DNA of 64,000 nucleotides from Leifsonia sp. Root227 (GTDB lineage Bacteria > Actinomycetota > Actinomycetes > Actinomycetales > Microbacteriaceae): NCBI RefSeq assembly GCF_001428745.1, contig NZ_LMIO01000004.1:372001-436000 (forward strand), given 5' to 3'. The position numbers and the translations under genes are program-made. Under the pieces are notes generated by a model. It searched no databases, was not told the origin of the DNA, and saw only the letters and a list, made by a program, of their open reading frames with translations. Positions 43,566 through 51,221 of this stretch are shown here, in pieces. Each line of letters begins with the position of its first letter. Position 1 is the stretch's first letter.

Positions 43566-44076
43566 CGAACAGGTCGTCGCCGAGGTGCGCATCCCGCACC
43601 AGGTAGCGGCGCGGATCGCCAGGCACGGCGGCGAGGAGCAGGTCGTCGGTCTGTTCGAACACGACGGTGGCAGGGTCGACACGCAGGCCGCGGCCGTCTG
43701 CCTTCAGCACGGCCTCGATGCGGGTCCACTGGCGCAGCTCGTCTGCGGTGTGCGGGGCGGGCGCGGAGTCGCCGGCGTCCGTCATCGCCGTGCTCTCCCC
43801 TGGCGTGCGCTGTTCCGCATCCACCCCCACCGAGCCGCCCACCAGCGCAGCCGCCACGGTGATGTCACCGCTGTGCGCGAGCGAGACGCGGACCTCCGTC
43901 GCTGCATCCGGAGCCATCACGACGGGGCGGCCGTGCTCCCCGCCGCAATCGGGGCAGCGCGCCACGATCCGCACGTCCTCGGGCGCGACGGCCGCCAGCT
44001 CTGCCACCAGGGTGCGCAGCATGGCGCGGCCGTCGACGGCGGCGCCGCGTCGGAGGAGCAGGTCGCCGGTGCGCAC
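43543..44076 (-). CDS. 4'-phosphopantetheinyl transferase superfamily protein
   Basis: A 177-residue Sfp-like enzyme. VSLAHSGDITVAAALVGG and GVDAEQ (GxDxE, magnesium ligands) with WTRIEAVLKADGRGL (WxxxEAxxKxxGxG) are the family signatures. It is somewhat short but complete through the last motif. It would attach phosphopantetheine to the carrier domain of the synthetase (Ser588). The GTG at 44074-44076 is the start. Its 3' end overlaps the M1 gene by 23 nt on the opposite strand, keeping synthetase, peptidase and activating enzyme in one compact locus. Confidence 0.82.
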   Translation of the reverse strand: MRTGDLLLRRGAAVDGRAMLRTLVAELAAVAPEDVRIVARCPDCGGEHGRPVVMAPDAATEVRVSLAHSGDITVAAALVGGSVGVDAEQRTPGESTAMTDAGDSAPAPHTADELRQWTRIEAVLKADGRGLRVDPATVVFEQTDDLLLAAVPGDPRRYLVRDAHLGDDLFVTVALER

Positions 44077-44136
44077 GCGCCCAGTGTGCCACGGGATTCA
44101 CAGCTTTTGGTCACCTGCTCACGCCACGCTTCGAAC

Positions 44137-44349
44137 ATGCCCGAGAAGAAGACCGAACGCGCAGCGATCGACGACGTGATCACCCGGCTCAAGAAGAAGT
44201 ACCCGGATGCGTCAGGCAAGCACATCGAGAAGCTGGTCGAGGAGAACTACGACTCCTTCAAGAACGCGCGTCTCAGGGACTACATCGCCGTGCTGGTCGA
44301 GCACGGGGCGAAGTCCACATTGCAGCAGGAGAAACGGAAGAAGAAGTAG
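44137..44349 (+). CDS. Small three-helix-bundle protein (70 aa)
   Basis: A highly charged, all-helical small protein (ERAAIDDVITRLKKKYPD, HIEKLVEENYDSFKNARLRD, IAVLVEHGAKSTL) ending in a KRKKK tail. The pattern matches the three-helix-bundle dimerisation domains found as stand-alone proteins in actinobacteria. ATG 44137 lacks a good ribosome site and lies 60 nt from the divergent PPTase start, so it may be leaderless. The basic tail suggests nucleic-acid or membrane-surface contact. Function unknown. Confidence 0.75.
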   Translation: MPEKKTERAAIDDVITRLKKKYPDASGKHIEKLVEENYDSFKNARLRDYIAVLVEHGAKSTLQQEKRKKK

Positions 44350-44439
44350 TCGCCTCCGCTCTTCCCGTGACGGTGCGTCGGTCGCTACGCTCAGACCAGT
44401 CCGCGCCGCCGGGCGCCGACCCGAGAGCAGGGGTGTTTG

Positions 44440-45294
44440 ATGAGCACTTTGACGCAATGGGAACAGGACGAAGTCGCGAAAGCGAACGAGAGCGGGAAGC
44501 GGCCGGTGGTGTTCGTCCACGGGCTGTGGCTGCTGTCGAGCAGTTGGGACAAGTGGAGGGCGCTGTTCGAGGCCCAGGGGTACTCGACGATCGCACCCGG
44601 CTGGCCGGACGACCCGGACAGCGTCGAGGAGGCGCGGCGCGACCCTGAGGTCTTCGCCAAGAAGATGGTCAAACAGGTCACAGAGCACTACCTCGAGGCG
44701 ATCGACGCCCTCGAGCACGAGCCAGCGGTGATCGGCCACTCGTTCGGCGGTCTGATCGCTCAGAAGATCGCGGGCGAAGGTGTCGCAGCAGTGACGGTGT
44801 CCATCGACAACGCGCCGTTCCAGGGGGTGCTGCAGCTCCCGGCGTCATCGCTGAAGTCCGCTGCGCCCGTGCTCACCAACCCGACCAACATCGGCAAGGC
44901 GGTGTCGCTCACCTTCGAGCAGTTCCGCTACGGCTGGGCGAACCACGTGGACGAGGCCGAGGCGCACGAACTCTACGAGACCTATCACGTGCCCACCTCC
45001 GGGGTGCCGCTGTTCCAGGCGGCGACGGCCAACTTCAACCCGTTCGCGGAGACGAAGGTCGACTCGAAGAACCCCGAGCGCGGCCCGCTCCTGCTGATCT
45101 CGGGCGAGGGCGACAACACCGTGCCGACGGCGATCGTGGATGCGAGCTACAAGATCCAGTCGCGCAACGAGGGCGTCACGCGCCTGGCGACGGTCCCCAA
45201 CCGTGGTCACTCGCTCACGATCGACAGCGGCTGGCGCGAGGTCGCAGACATCGCCCTGGAGTTCGTGCAGGAGTTCGCGCCCGTCGAGGCCTGA
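44440..45294 (+). CDS. Alpha/beta hydrolase
   Basis: A 284-residue alpha/beta hydrolase with an intact catalytic set: oxyanion VVFVHGLWLLSSSW, nucleophile elbow AVIGHSFGGLIAQ (GxSxG), Asp in LLLISGEGDNTVP, and His in NRGHSLTIDSGW. The helical lid region (FRYGWANHVDEAEAHELYE) includes Tyr and Trp near the pocket. ATG 44440 follows AGCAGGGG; an in-frame TTG lies one codon upstream. It is monocistronic and convergent with the TetR gene. Esterase, lipase or haloperoxidase-like roles are all possible. Confidence 0.88.
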   Translation: MSTLTQWEQDEVAKANESGKRPVVFVHGLWLLSSSWDKWRALFEAQGYSTIAPGWPDDPDSVEEARRDPEVFAKKMVKQVTEHYLEAIDALEHEPAVIGHSFGGLIAQKIAGEGVAAVTVSIDNAPFQGVLQLPASSLKSAAPVLTNPTNIGKAVSLTFEQFRYGWANHVDEAEAHELYETYHVPTSGVPLFQAATANFNPFAETKVDSKNPERGPLLLISGEGDNTVPTAIVDASYKIQSRNEGVTRLATVPNRGHSLTIDSGWREVADIALEFVQEFAPVEA

Positions 45295-45308
45295 TCGCCC
45301 TCTCGGGC

Positions 45309-45902
45309 TCAAGCGGTGAGGGATTTCAGGGAGGCGAGGGCGGCGCGGACGCTGTCGGCGATGCCGGGAGTGGCGAGGTCGGCGGCGATCCAGTGCTCGA
45401 AGCCGACCTTGAAAACGGTGACGGCCGTCTCCGCGGCGAGCGTTGCGGCCGGGTCGGCGACGCCGCGCGCCCGCAGCGCGTCGGCTGCCGCGGTGCCGAG
45501 CGTCGCCATCTTGAGCAGCTCGCGCTCCTGCAGGCTGGCGTTGGCGGCGATGACCTGTGCGCGCAGCTGCGCGTACGGGCGGCGCTCGTCCAGCATCGTC
45601 GCTGCGCGCGCGATGGCCTCCGCCGCGATGTCGACGGGCGAACCGTCGCTCGCGTCAGCGATGTTCTGCACGACAGCGTTCTGAAGCGCGTTCGACCCGT
45701 CGAACAGCGCCTCGCGCTTGTCGGCGAACTGGCGGAAGAACGTGCGCTCCGTCACCCCGGCGCGTTCGGCGATGTCCGCGACCGTCGTCCGGTCGTAGCC
45801 GCGCTCCGCGTACAGCTCGAGCGCGGCGACGGCGAGGCGCCCGCGCGCATCCGGTTCCCATCGTGCCACGGAGTCGAGTCTACTGATGACAGTCGCTGAC
45901 AT
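45309..45902 (-). CDS. TetR-family transcriptional regulator
   Basis: A 197-residue regulator. The N-terminal helix-turn-helix is AERGYDRTTVADIAERAGVTERTFFRQFADKREALF; the C-terminal ligand and dimer domain is helical. The ATG at 45900-45902 lies inside one of two near-identical palindromic sites in the divergent gap, so it should repress both itself and the reductase gene to its right. No obvious ribosome site is seen upstream of the start. The inducer is unknown. Confidence 0.92.
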   Translation of the reverse strand: MSATVISRLDSVARWEPDARGRLAVAALELYAERGYDRTTVADIAERAGVTERTFFRQFADKREALFDGSNALQNAVVQNIADASDGSPVDIAAEAIARAATMLDERRPYAQLRAQVIAANASLQERELLKMATLGTAAADALRARGVADPAATLAAETAVTVFKVGFEHWIAADLATPGIADSVRAALASLKSLTA

Positions 45903-45904
45903 GA
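45884..45904. promoter_or_regulatory. TetR operator copy 1
   Basis: TGATGACAGTCGCTGACATGA, a near-palindrome shown here in two parts: TGATGACAG then TCGCTGACATGA. It covers the TetR start codon and includes TGACAG (45887-45892), a plausible -35 for the rightward gene, 17 bp before TATCGT (45910-45915). It shares 18 of 21 positions with copy 2. Confidence 0.7.
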
Positions 45905-45916
45905 AGTGCTATCGTG

Positions 45917-45937
45917 TGATGACAGGCACTGACATCA
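45917..45937. promoter_or_regulatory. TetR operator copy 2
   Basis: TGATGACAGG followed by CACTGACATCA forms a near-perfect palindrome. It begins 2 bp after the putative -10 TATCGT and so covers the transcription start of the rightward gene. Its centre is 33 bp, about three helical turns, from that of copy 1, so both sites lie on the same DNA face. Confidence 0.72.
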
Positions 45938-45939
45938 AT

Positions 45940-45962
45940 GGTCCTGCGCTGATCGCAGGACC
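45940..45962 (+). promoter_or_regulatory. 5'-leader hairpin before the reductase gene
   Basis: GGTCCTGCG (45940-45948) and CGCAGGACC (45954-45962) form a perfect 9-bp stem with loop CTGAT, ending a few bases before the ribosome site GAAGAAGG. It may stabilise the message or modulate translation. Confidence 0.6.
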
Positions 45963-45977
45963 GGAAGAAGGCATCTC

Positions 45978-46874
45978 ATGCGCGTTTTCGTCACAGGAGC
46001 ATCCGGTTGGATCGGCTCCGCTGTCGTCCCCGAACTCCTCGACGCCGGCCACCACGTCGTCGGCCTCGCCCGCTCGGACGCGTCGGCCGCCGCCATCGAG
46101 GCCGCGGGGGCCGATGTGCGCCGCGGCGGACTCGACGACCTCGACAGTCTGCGTTCCGGCGCCGCCGAGGCCGACGCGGTCGTCCACCTCGCGTTCAACC
46201 ACGATTTCTCCGACTACCAGGGCGCCGGCCGCACGGAGCGCGCCGCCATCGAGACGCTCGCGGGCGAGCTCGAAGGCTCCGATCGGCCGTTCCTGTTCGC
46301 CTCCGGCGTCGCCCTGCTCGCGCCGGGCCGCCTGGCGACGGAACGCGACGTGTCGCCGTACGACGGTCCGGATGCGCCGCGCGGGGGTGCAGAGCCGCTC
46401 GCGCTGAGCTATGCAGAGCGCGGCGTCCGCCCGGTGAGCCTGCGTTTCGCCCCGACCGTGCACGGCGACGGCGATCACGGCTTCACGGCCGCGCTCGTCG
46501 ACATCGCCCGGCGCACGGGCGTCGCCGGCTACATCGGCGACGGAGCGAACCGCTGGCCGGCGGTGCACCGCCTCGACGCCGCGCACCTGGTGCGTCTCGC
46601 GCTCGACGGCGCCCCGGCGGGCAGCGTGGTGCACGCGGTCGGAGAGGAGGGCGTGCCGGCCCGCGACATCGCCGCGGCCATCGGAGCGGGGCTGGACCTG
46701 CCCGTGGTCTCCGTCTCGCCGGAGGACGCACCGGAGCACTTCGGCTGGCTTGCCCGCTTCTTCGGCGTCGACGTCCCGGCGTCGAGCGCGATCACGCAGG
46801 AGCTGCTCGGCTGGACGCCGACGCATCCCGGCCTCCTCGACGACCTCGCGGCGGGGTACTACTTCCGCGCCTGA
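45978..46874 (+). CDS. NAD-dependent epimerase/dehydratase-like SDR
   Basis: A 298-residue extended/atypical SDR. The cofactor loop is MRVFVTGASGWIGSAVVPEL, and VVHLAFNHDFSDY follows the fourth strand. The Tyr of the usual YxxxK occurs only loosely (LSYAERG), so catalysis may differ from sugar epimerases. VHRLDAAHLVRLALDGAPAG and GWTPTHPGLLDDL are conserved in the YeeZ-like NAD(P)-binding group often paired with TetR regulators. ATG 45978 follows GAAGAAGG. Expression is probably repressed by the divergent TetR protein through two operators. Confidence 0.87.
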   Translation: MRVFVTGASGWIGSAVVPELLDAGHHVVGLARSDASAAAIEAAGADVRRGGLDDLDSLRSGAAEADAVVHLAFNHDFSDYQGAGRTERAAIETLAGELEGSDRPFLFASGVALLAPGRLATERDVSPYDGPDAPRGGAEPLALSYAERGVRPVSLRFAPTVHGDGDHGFTAALVDIARRTGVAGYIGDGANRWPAVHRLDAAHLVRLALDGAPAGSVVHAVGEEGVPARDIAAAIGAGLDLPVVSVSPEDAPEHFGWLARFFGVDVPASSAITQELLGWTPTHPGLLDDLAAGYYFRA

Positions 46875-46926
46875 CCGGCACGCGCGGCGCGCACGGCGCG
46901 CACGACTCGTGCCGACCGGCGCGGGT

Positions 46927-46983
46927 CGGCTCGTGCCGAACATGCGCTCGACGCGGTCGCGACCGCATGTTTTGCACGAGCCG
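46927..46983. repeat. Two-tier inverted repeat
   Basis: Outer arms CGGCTCGTGC (46927-46936) and GCACGAGCCG (46974-46983) and inner arms AACATGCG (46939-46946) and CGCATGTT (46964-46971) pair perfectly, separated by a 2x2 mismatch; the loop contains GGTCGCGACC, itself palindromic. It lies between the SDR and GH9 genes. No U-tract follows; a terminator or large operator is possible. Confidence 0.7.
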
Positions 46984-47005
46984 TGCGGCAGCTTCCATGC
47001 TCGAT

Positions 47006-47031
47006 GGTACGTTATTGGTACTGCGTGGTAC
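47006..47031 (+). promoter_or_regulatory. Three helically phased TGGTAC repeats before the GH9 gene
   Basis: GGTAC occurs at 47006-47010, 47017-47021 and 47027-47031, each preceded by T (spacings 11 and 10 bp, one helical turn). They lie 29-54 bp before the GH9 start. The same TGGTAC is present once (minus strand, 56948-56953) in the promoter region of the amine-oxidase operon. Probably a regulator-binding array, perhaps for one of the two GntR proteins. Confidence 0.5.
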
Positions 47032-47059
47032 AGCGCGTGTCTAGCGGCCGGGAGGCGTC

Positions 47060-48835
47060 ATGGAAGCGGTCGGATCGAGCCCAGTCGTGCTCGTGAACCA
47101 TCTCGGCTACGACAGCGCCGCGCCGAAGGCCGCGATCGTGGCGGCCCCTGCCGGTGCCGTGGTCGAGCGGCTGCGCATCGTCTCCGCTCAGGGCGACGAG
47201 CGGGCCACAGTGGATGCGTTCCCCACCGCATCCACGCCGGAGCAGGTCCCCGGCTGGCGATCCGCCGCATACGCCAGGTTCGACTTCTCCGAGCTCACGC
47301 AGCAGGGCAGCTACCGCGCCGTCGCGACGGTCGACGGCGTCGAGGTGCGCAGTGCGCCGTTCGTGGTGGCCGAGCACCGCATCCCGTCGCTGGTGGTCTC
47401 CGACGTCACCGCGTACTTCCGGTCGCAGCGGTCGAGCGGCGAGATCGACCGCAAAGACGCAGCGGCGCGCTTCTACGGCGACGACTCCGGCCGCACCGTC
47501 GACGCGCGCGGCGGCTGGCTGGATGCGTCCGGCGACTACAGCAAGTTCCTCAGCCACCTGACGTACACGCGCATGATGAGCCCGCAGCAGATCCCGCTGT
47601 GCGCGTGGGCGCTGCTGACCGCTGGGCGGGAGTTGCGCGAGGCGCACCAGGCCTTTGAGACCAGCCAGTACCCGCGCCTCCGCGACGAGGGCCTGTTCGG
47701 GGCCGACTTCCTCGTGCGGTTCCAGTCCGACGATGGCTATTTCTACACCGGCATCTTCGACGCGCTCACCAAGGACCTCGACGAGCGTGTGATCAACGCG
47801 CCCCTGCAAGATAGCGTCCGTACCCAGCGGTGGCAGGCGGCGTACCGCCACGGCGGAGGGCTCGCCATCGCCGCGCTCGCGCTGGCGTCGACCCAGGATG
47901 CGTCAGGCGACGTCGACGCCGACACCTATTTCGCCTCGGCCGTGCGCGGCTTCGAGCACCTCGAGGCGCACAACGCGGAGTACCTGTTCGACGGCCAGGA
48001 GTCGGCGCTCGACGACTACTGCGCCCTGCTCGCCGCGGCCGAGCTGGCGGACGCCGCCGCGGCGCGCGGCGCGGACGCCGGCGCGTTCCTGGACGCGGCC
48101 GCCCGTCGCGCCGACGCGTTGACCGCCCGCGTGCGCCGCGACGGAAGCGGCGCTGCCTACCTGGTGGGCGATGTGGATGGGCGCCCGTACTTCCACGCGG
48201 CGGAGTCCGGCCTGCCGGTGGTCGCCCTCCTCCGCTACGCCGACGTGATCGAACAGCGAGCAGGCGCCGCCGCCACGACAACGGCCACGGACGCGACCGC
48301 AGCCGCCGCCCGCGCCACCGCCATCGACCTCATCCGCGGCACCATCGCCCGAGTGGATGCGGTCCCCAACCCGTTCGGCTACCTGCGGCAGCGGGTCCAG
48401 CCGGTGGGCGGGGAACCTCGGGACGCCTTCTTCTTCCCGCACGAGAACGAGACCGGCTACTGGTGGCAGGGTGAGAACGCCGGGATCTCGTCCGTCGCGT
48501 ATGCGGCGAGCCGAGCATCCATCGTCCCCGAGTGCGACGACGCCACCCGTGAGCGGCTGCGCCGCCTGGCCGCCGACCTCACATCGTGGGTCGGCGGCCT
48601 GAACCCGTTCGACTCGTGCATGATCCAGGGGCGAGGCCGCAACACCGTCGAATACTCCGGCGTCTACCAGAACAGTCCTGGCGGCATCGTCAACGGGATC
48701 ACCGGCGGCTGGACGGACGAGGACGACATCGCGTTCCTCCCCGCCGACGCATCGGACGGCAACGAGTGGCGCTGGGCCGAGCAGTGGATCCCGCACTCGG
48801 CGTGGTTCCTGCTGGCCGTCTGCGCGCAGCGCTGA
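47060..48835 (+). CDS. Glycoside hydrolase family 9 protein
   Basis: A 591-residue protein. An N-terminal CelD-type Ig-like domain (VVLVNHLGYDSAAPKAAIV, residues 8-105) precedes an alpha/alpha-six-barrel. The nucleophilic-water Asp pair is in GGWLDASGDYSKF (Asp155, Asp159) and the general-acid Glu in RWAEQWIPHSAWF near the C-terminus. ENETGYWWQGENAGISS and GGLNPFDSCMIQGRG are GH9-like. No signal peptide: it acts on oligosaccharides inside the cell. Intracellular GH9 enzymes include exo-beta-glucosaminidases acting on chitosan oligosaccharides, which would suit the neighbouring SIS and kinase genes. ATG 47060 follows GGGAGG. Confidence 0.82.
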   Translation: MEAVGSSPVVLVNHLGYDSAAPKAAIVAAPAGAVVERLRIVSAQGDERATVDAFPTASTPEQVPGWRSAAYARFDFSELTQQGSYRAVATVDGVEVRSAPFVVAEHRIPSLVVSDVTAYFRSQRSSGEIDRKDAAARFYGDDSGRTVDARGGWLDASGDYSKFLSHLTYTRMMSPQQIPLCAWALLTAGRELREAHQAFETSQYPRLRDEGLFGADFLVRFQSDDGYFYTGIFDALTKDLDERVINAPLQDSVRTQRWQAAYRHGGGLAIAALALASTQDASGDVDADTYFASAVRGFEHLEAHNAEYLFDGQESALDDYCALLAAAELADAAAARGADAGAFLDAAARRADALTARVRRDGSGAAYLVGDVDGRPYFHAAESGLPVVALLRYADVIEQRAGAAATTTATDATAAAARATAIDLIRGTIARVDAVPNPFGYLRQRVQPVGGEPRDAFFFPHENETGYWWQGENAGISSVAYAASRASIVPECDDATRERLRRLAADLTSWVGGLNPFDSCMIQGRGRNTVEYSGVYQNSPGGIVNGITGGWTDEDDIAFLPADASDGNEWRWAEQWIPHSAWFLLAVCAQR

Positions 48836-50269
48836 CTACGGGGCCGGAGCGGGGGCTGCTGCGGGCGCCGATTCATCGAGCAGCGGCGCCGGGTCCTCTT
48901 CGGAGAAGTCCATCACCGGCGGCTTGCGGCGGAATCCGCCGGTGATGATCGCGAGGATCAGCACGCCCACCAGCACCCAGATGCCGCCGGCGATGAAGGT
49001 CGTGGTCGAGAGGCTGGTCCACAGCCAGACCGTGAGCACGAAGCCGATCGCCGGGGCGACGATGTATGCGAGCACAGCTCGCGTGCCGCGCTCCTTGCGG
49101 TCGATGACGTAGTGCTTGATCACCGCGAGGTTCACGAAGCTGAACGCGACGAGCGCGCCGAACGAGATCACGGACGCGGCGATGTCGAGCGGGAGGAACA
49201 GTGCTCCGCCGAGCCCGACGACGCCGACGACGATCACCGCGAGCCACGGCGTCTTGAAGCGGGCATGCACCACCCCGAACACGCGGCGGGGGAGCTGGCC
49301 GTCGCGTCCCATCGCGTACAGGATGCGGGCCACGCTCGCCTGGGACGTCATCGCCGAGGCGAAGCTGCCGGCGATGTATGCCGCCGTGAAGAAGGTGAAC
49401 AGCGCCGTTCCTCCGATGCGGGTCATCACATCCAGTGGTGCGGAGTCGAGGTCGGTGAAGTTCTTGTAGTCGGGGAAGACCAGCCCGGCCACGTATGCGG
49501 TGACGATGAAGAGCAGGCCGCCGGCGAGCGTGCACAGCAGGATCGCCCTCGGGATGGACTTCCTGGCGTCCTTGGCCTCCTCGGACAGGGTGGACACCGC
49601 GTCGAAGCCGAGGAAGGCGAGGGCGAGGATGGCCGAGCCTGCCGCGATGGAGGAGAGCGGGGTGTCTGCGGAGAAGAACGGCGAGAGGAGGTCGGGGACC
49701 TGCGCTGCGCCGGTGAGGTAGGCGATGCCGGTGACGACGAACACCACGATGAAGACGATCTGCACGCCCACCAGGGCGAGGTTCGCTCCGGAGACCAGGT
49801 TGATCCCGATCACGTTCAGCACGGTCACGAGCACCACCGACGCCACGACGAAGGCCCACGCGGGCACGACGGGGAACGCCGCATTGAGGTAGATGCCGAT
49901 CACCAGGTAGTTGAGCAGCGGGAGGGCGAGGTAGTCGAGCAGGAGCGTCCAGCCGGTGAGGAAGCCGAGGTGGCGACCGAACGACCGCTGCGTGTACGTG
50001 TACGCCGACCCGGCGACAGGGTACGCACGCACCATGTTGGCGTAGCTGTACGCGGTGAAGAGCATGGCGATCGTCGTCACGAGGTATGCGCCAGCGAGGT
50101 GGCCGCCCGTCGTGTCCGTGACGAGGCCGTACGTCGTGAAGACGGCGAGCGGCAGCATGTACGCGAGCCCGAACAACAGGAGGGCCGGTGTGCCGAGGGC
50201 GCGCTTGAGGCGAGGCGTGGATGCGGAACCGGCTGCTGCTGCGCCGGCTTGGCTGGAGGTGCGGGTCAC
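48836..50269 (-). CDS. APC-family amino-acid/amine permease
   Basis: A 477-residue permease with twelve predicted helices. GTPALLLFGLAYMLPLAVFTTYG begins helix 1 and FLGFDAVSTLSEEAKDARKSIPRAI is the classic APC motif with the SEE/D-x-x-x-x-R-x-x-P region. The C-terminal tail ends in an Ala/Pro repeat. The GTG at 50267-50269 follows AAGGGA. It probably imports an amino acid, amine or conjugate. It is divergent from a GntR gene, which likely controls it, and its stop abuts the GH9 stop with no base between. The E. coli fructoselysine permease FrlA is of this family. Confidence 0.9.
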   Translation of the reverse strand: MTRTSSQAGAAAAGSASTPRLKRALGTPALLLFGLAYMLPLAVFTTYGLVTDTTGGHLAGAYLVTTIAMLFTAYSYANMVRAYPVAGSAYTYTQRSFGRHLGFLTGWTLLLDYLALPLLNYLVIGIYLNAAFPVVPAWAFVVASVVLVTVLNVIGINLVSGANLALVGVQIVFIVVFVVTGIAYLTGAAQVPDLLSPFFSADTPLSSIAAGSAILALAFLGFDAVSTLSEEAKDARKSIPRAILLCTLAGGLLFIVTAYVAGLVFPDYKNFTDLDSAPLDVMTRIGGTALFTFFTAAYIAGSFASAMTSQASVARILYAMGRDGQLPRRVFGVVHARFKTPWLAVIVVGVVGLGGALFLPLDIAASVISFGALVAFSFVNLAVIKHYVIDRKERGTRAVLAYIVAPAIGFVLTVWLWTSLSTTTFIAGGIWVLVGVLILAIITGGFRRKPPVMDFSEEDPAPLLDESAPAAAPAPAP

Positions 50270-50334
50270 GGGTGTTCCCTTCGTTGCGTTCACTCGTATC
50301 GATGTGGGAAAGCGTTTACCGAGAATGTACACCT

Positions 50335-50342
50335 TTGGTCTG
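50335..50342 (+). promoter_or_regulatory. TTGGTCTG motif, candidate GntR site 1
   Basis: TTGGTCTG lies in the divergent gap between the APC permease and the first GntR gene. The related TTGGTCTA occurs twice on the minus strand (56882-56889 and 56936-56943) in the only other promoter region of this island. A shared site for the paired GntR regulators is inferred. Confidence 0.4.
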
Positions 50343-50419
50343 CCATTGGTTAAGCAATTTCTGAAAGTCCACGAGTGGTATGAATGAGGCGTGCGTTGGG
50401 CCAGCGGAGGGTGTCGCCT

Positions 50420-51205
50420 GTGATCGATGAAGCCGAGGACACGGCGGCAGCAGTCGCCGTCATCCGTCCCGACTACCCTGAGCCGCTCTGGATCCAGGCC
50501 GTCAACCTGATCAACAGGGAGATCGCCGCGGGCATCCTCAAGCCGGGGATGCGCCTGCCGCCGGAGCGCGAGCTCTGCCAGCAGCTCAGCATCTCGCGCG
50601 TCACACTGCGGAAGGCGCTCACCAAGCTGGTCGAGGACGGCGTGCTCAGCGCATCCCACGGCCGCGGCTGGTACGTGGCGGAGACCGCGCGTGCTGCCGG
50701 CACGTCGGGGACCGAGTTCCCGAACAGTCTCGAATCGTTCACGGAGACGGCCGCCAGGATGGGGCTGTCCGCCGGTTCTCTCGTGCTGCGCGCGGAGACG
50801 CGGCCTGCCACGCTCGACCAGGCGGAGGAGCTGTCCATCGCGCCGGGAACGCCGCTGTTCCACCTGGAGCGCGTGCGCCTGCTCGACAATGTGCCGATCG
50901 CGCTCGACGTCACGCGCATCCCCGCGCAGATGGCGCCGTCCCTCACCGAGGCCGACTTCGCAGAGGACTCCCTCTACGAGAAGCTGGCGGAGGCGGGCAT
51001 CGAACCGCTGCGGGCGGACGCGACGATCGAGGCGCGCGAGGCGGATGCGACCGTCGCGGAGCACCTGGATCTCGTGGAGGGCAAGCCGGTGCTGGTGATG
51101 CGTCAGGTCGCGGTCGACCGCTCGGAGCGTCCCCTGTTCGTGTCGACGATCACCTACGCGGGCGACCGATACCGCCTCCGGACGTTCTTCGCACGCTCCC
51201 GCTGA
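50420..51205 (+). CDS. GntR/HutC-family regulator
   Basis: A 261-residue regulator: GntR winged helix (GMRLPPERELCQQLSISRVTLRKALTKLVEDG) and a C-terminal UTRA effector domain (SAGSLVLRAETRPATLDQAEEL through ITYAGDRYRLRTFFAR). GTG 50420 is preferred because GGAGG lies 9 nt upstream; ATG 50384 is an in-frame alternative. The same length and about two-thirds identity by eye to the GntR at 58030 show a recent duplication. Divergent from the APC permease and convergent with the ABC ATPase gene. HutC-type regulators usually bind the imported sugar or amine or its phosphate. Confidence 0.92.
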   Translation: MIDEAEDTAAAVAVIRPDYPEPLWIQAVNLINREIAAGILKPGMRLPPERELCQQLSISRVTLRKALTKLVEDGVLSASHGRGWYVAETARAAGTSGTEFPNSLESFTETAARMGLSAGSLVLRAETRPATLDQAEELSIAPGTPLFHLERVRLLDNVPIALDVTRIPAQMAPSLTEADFAEDSLYEKLAEAGIEPLRADATIEAREADATVAEHLDLVEGKPVLVMRQVAVDRSERPLFVSTITYAGDRYRLRTFFARSR

Positions 51206-51221
51206 GCGGGGGCACGCGGCG

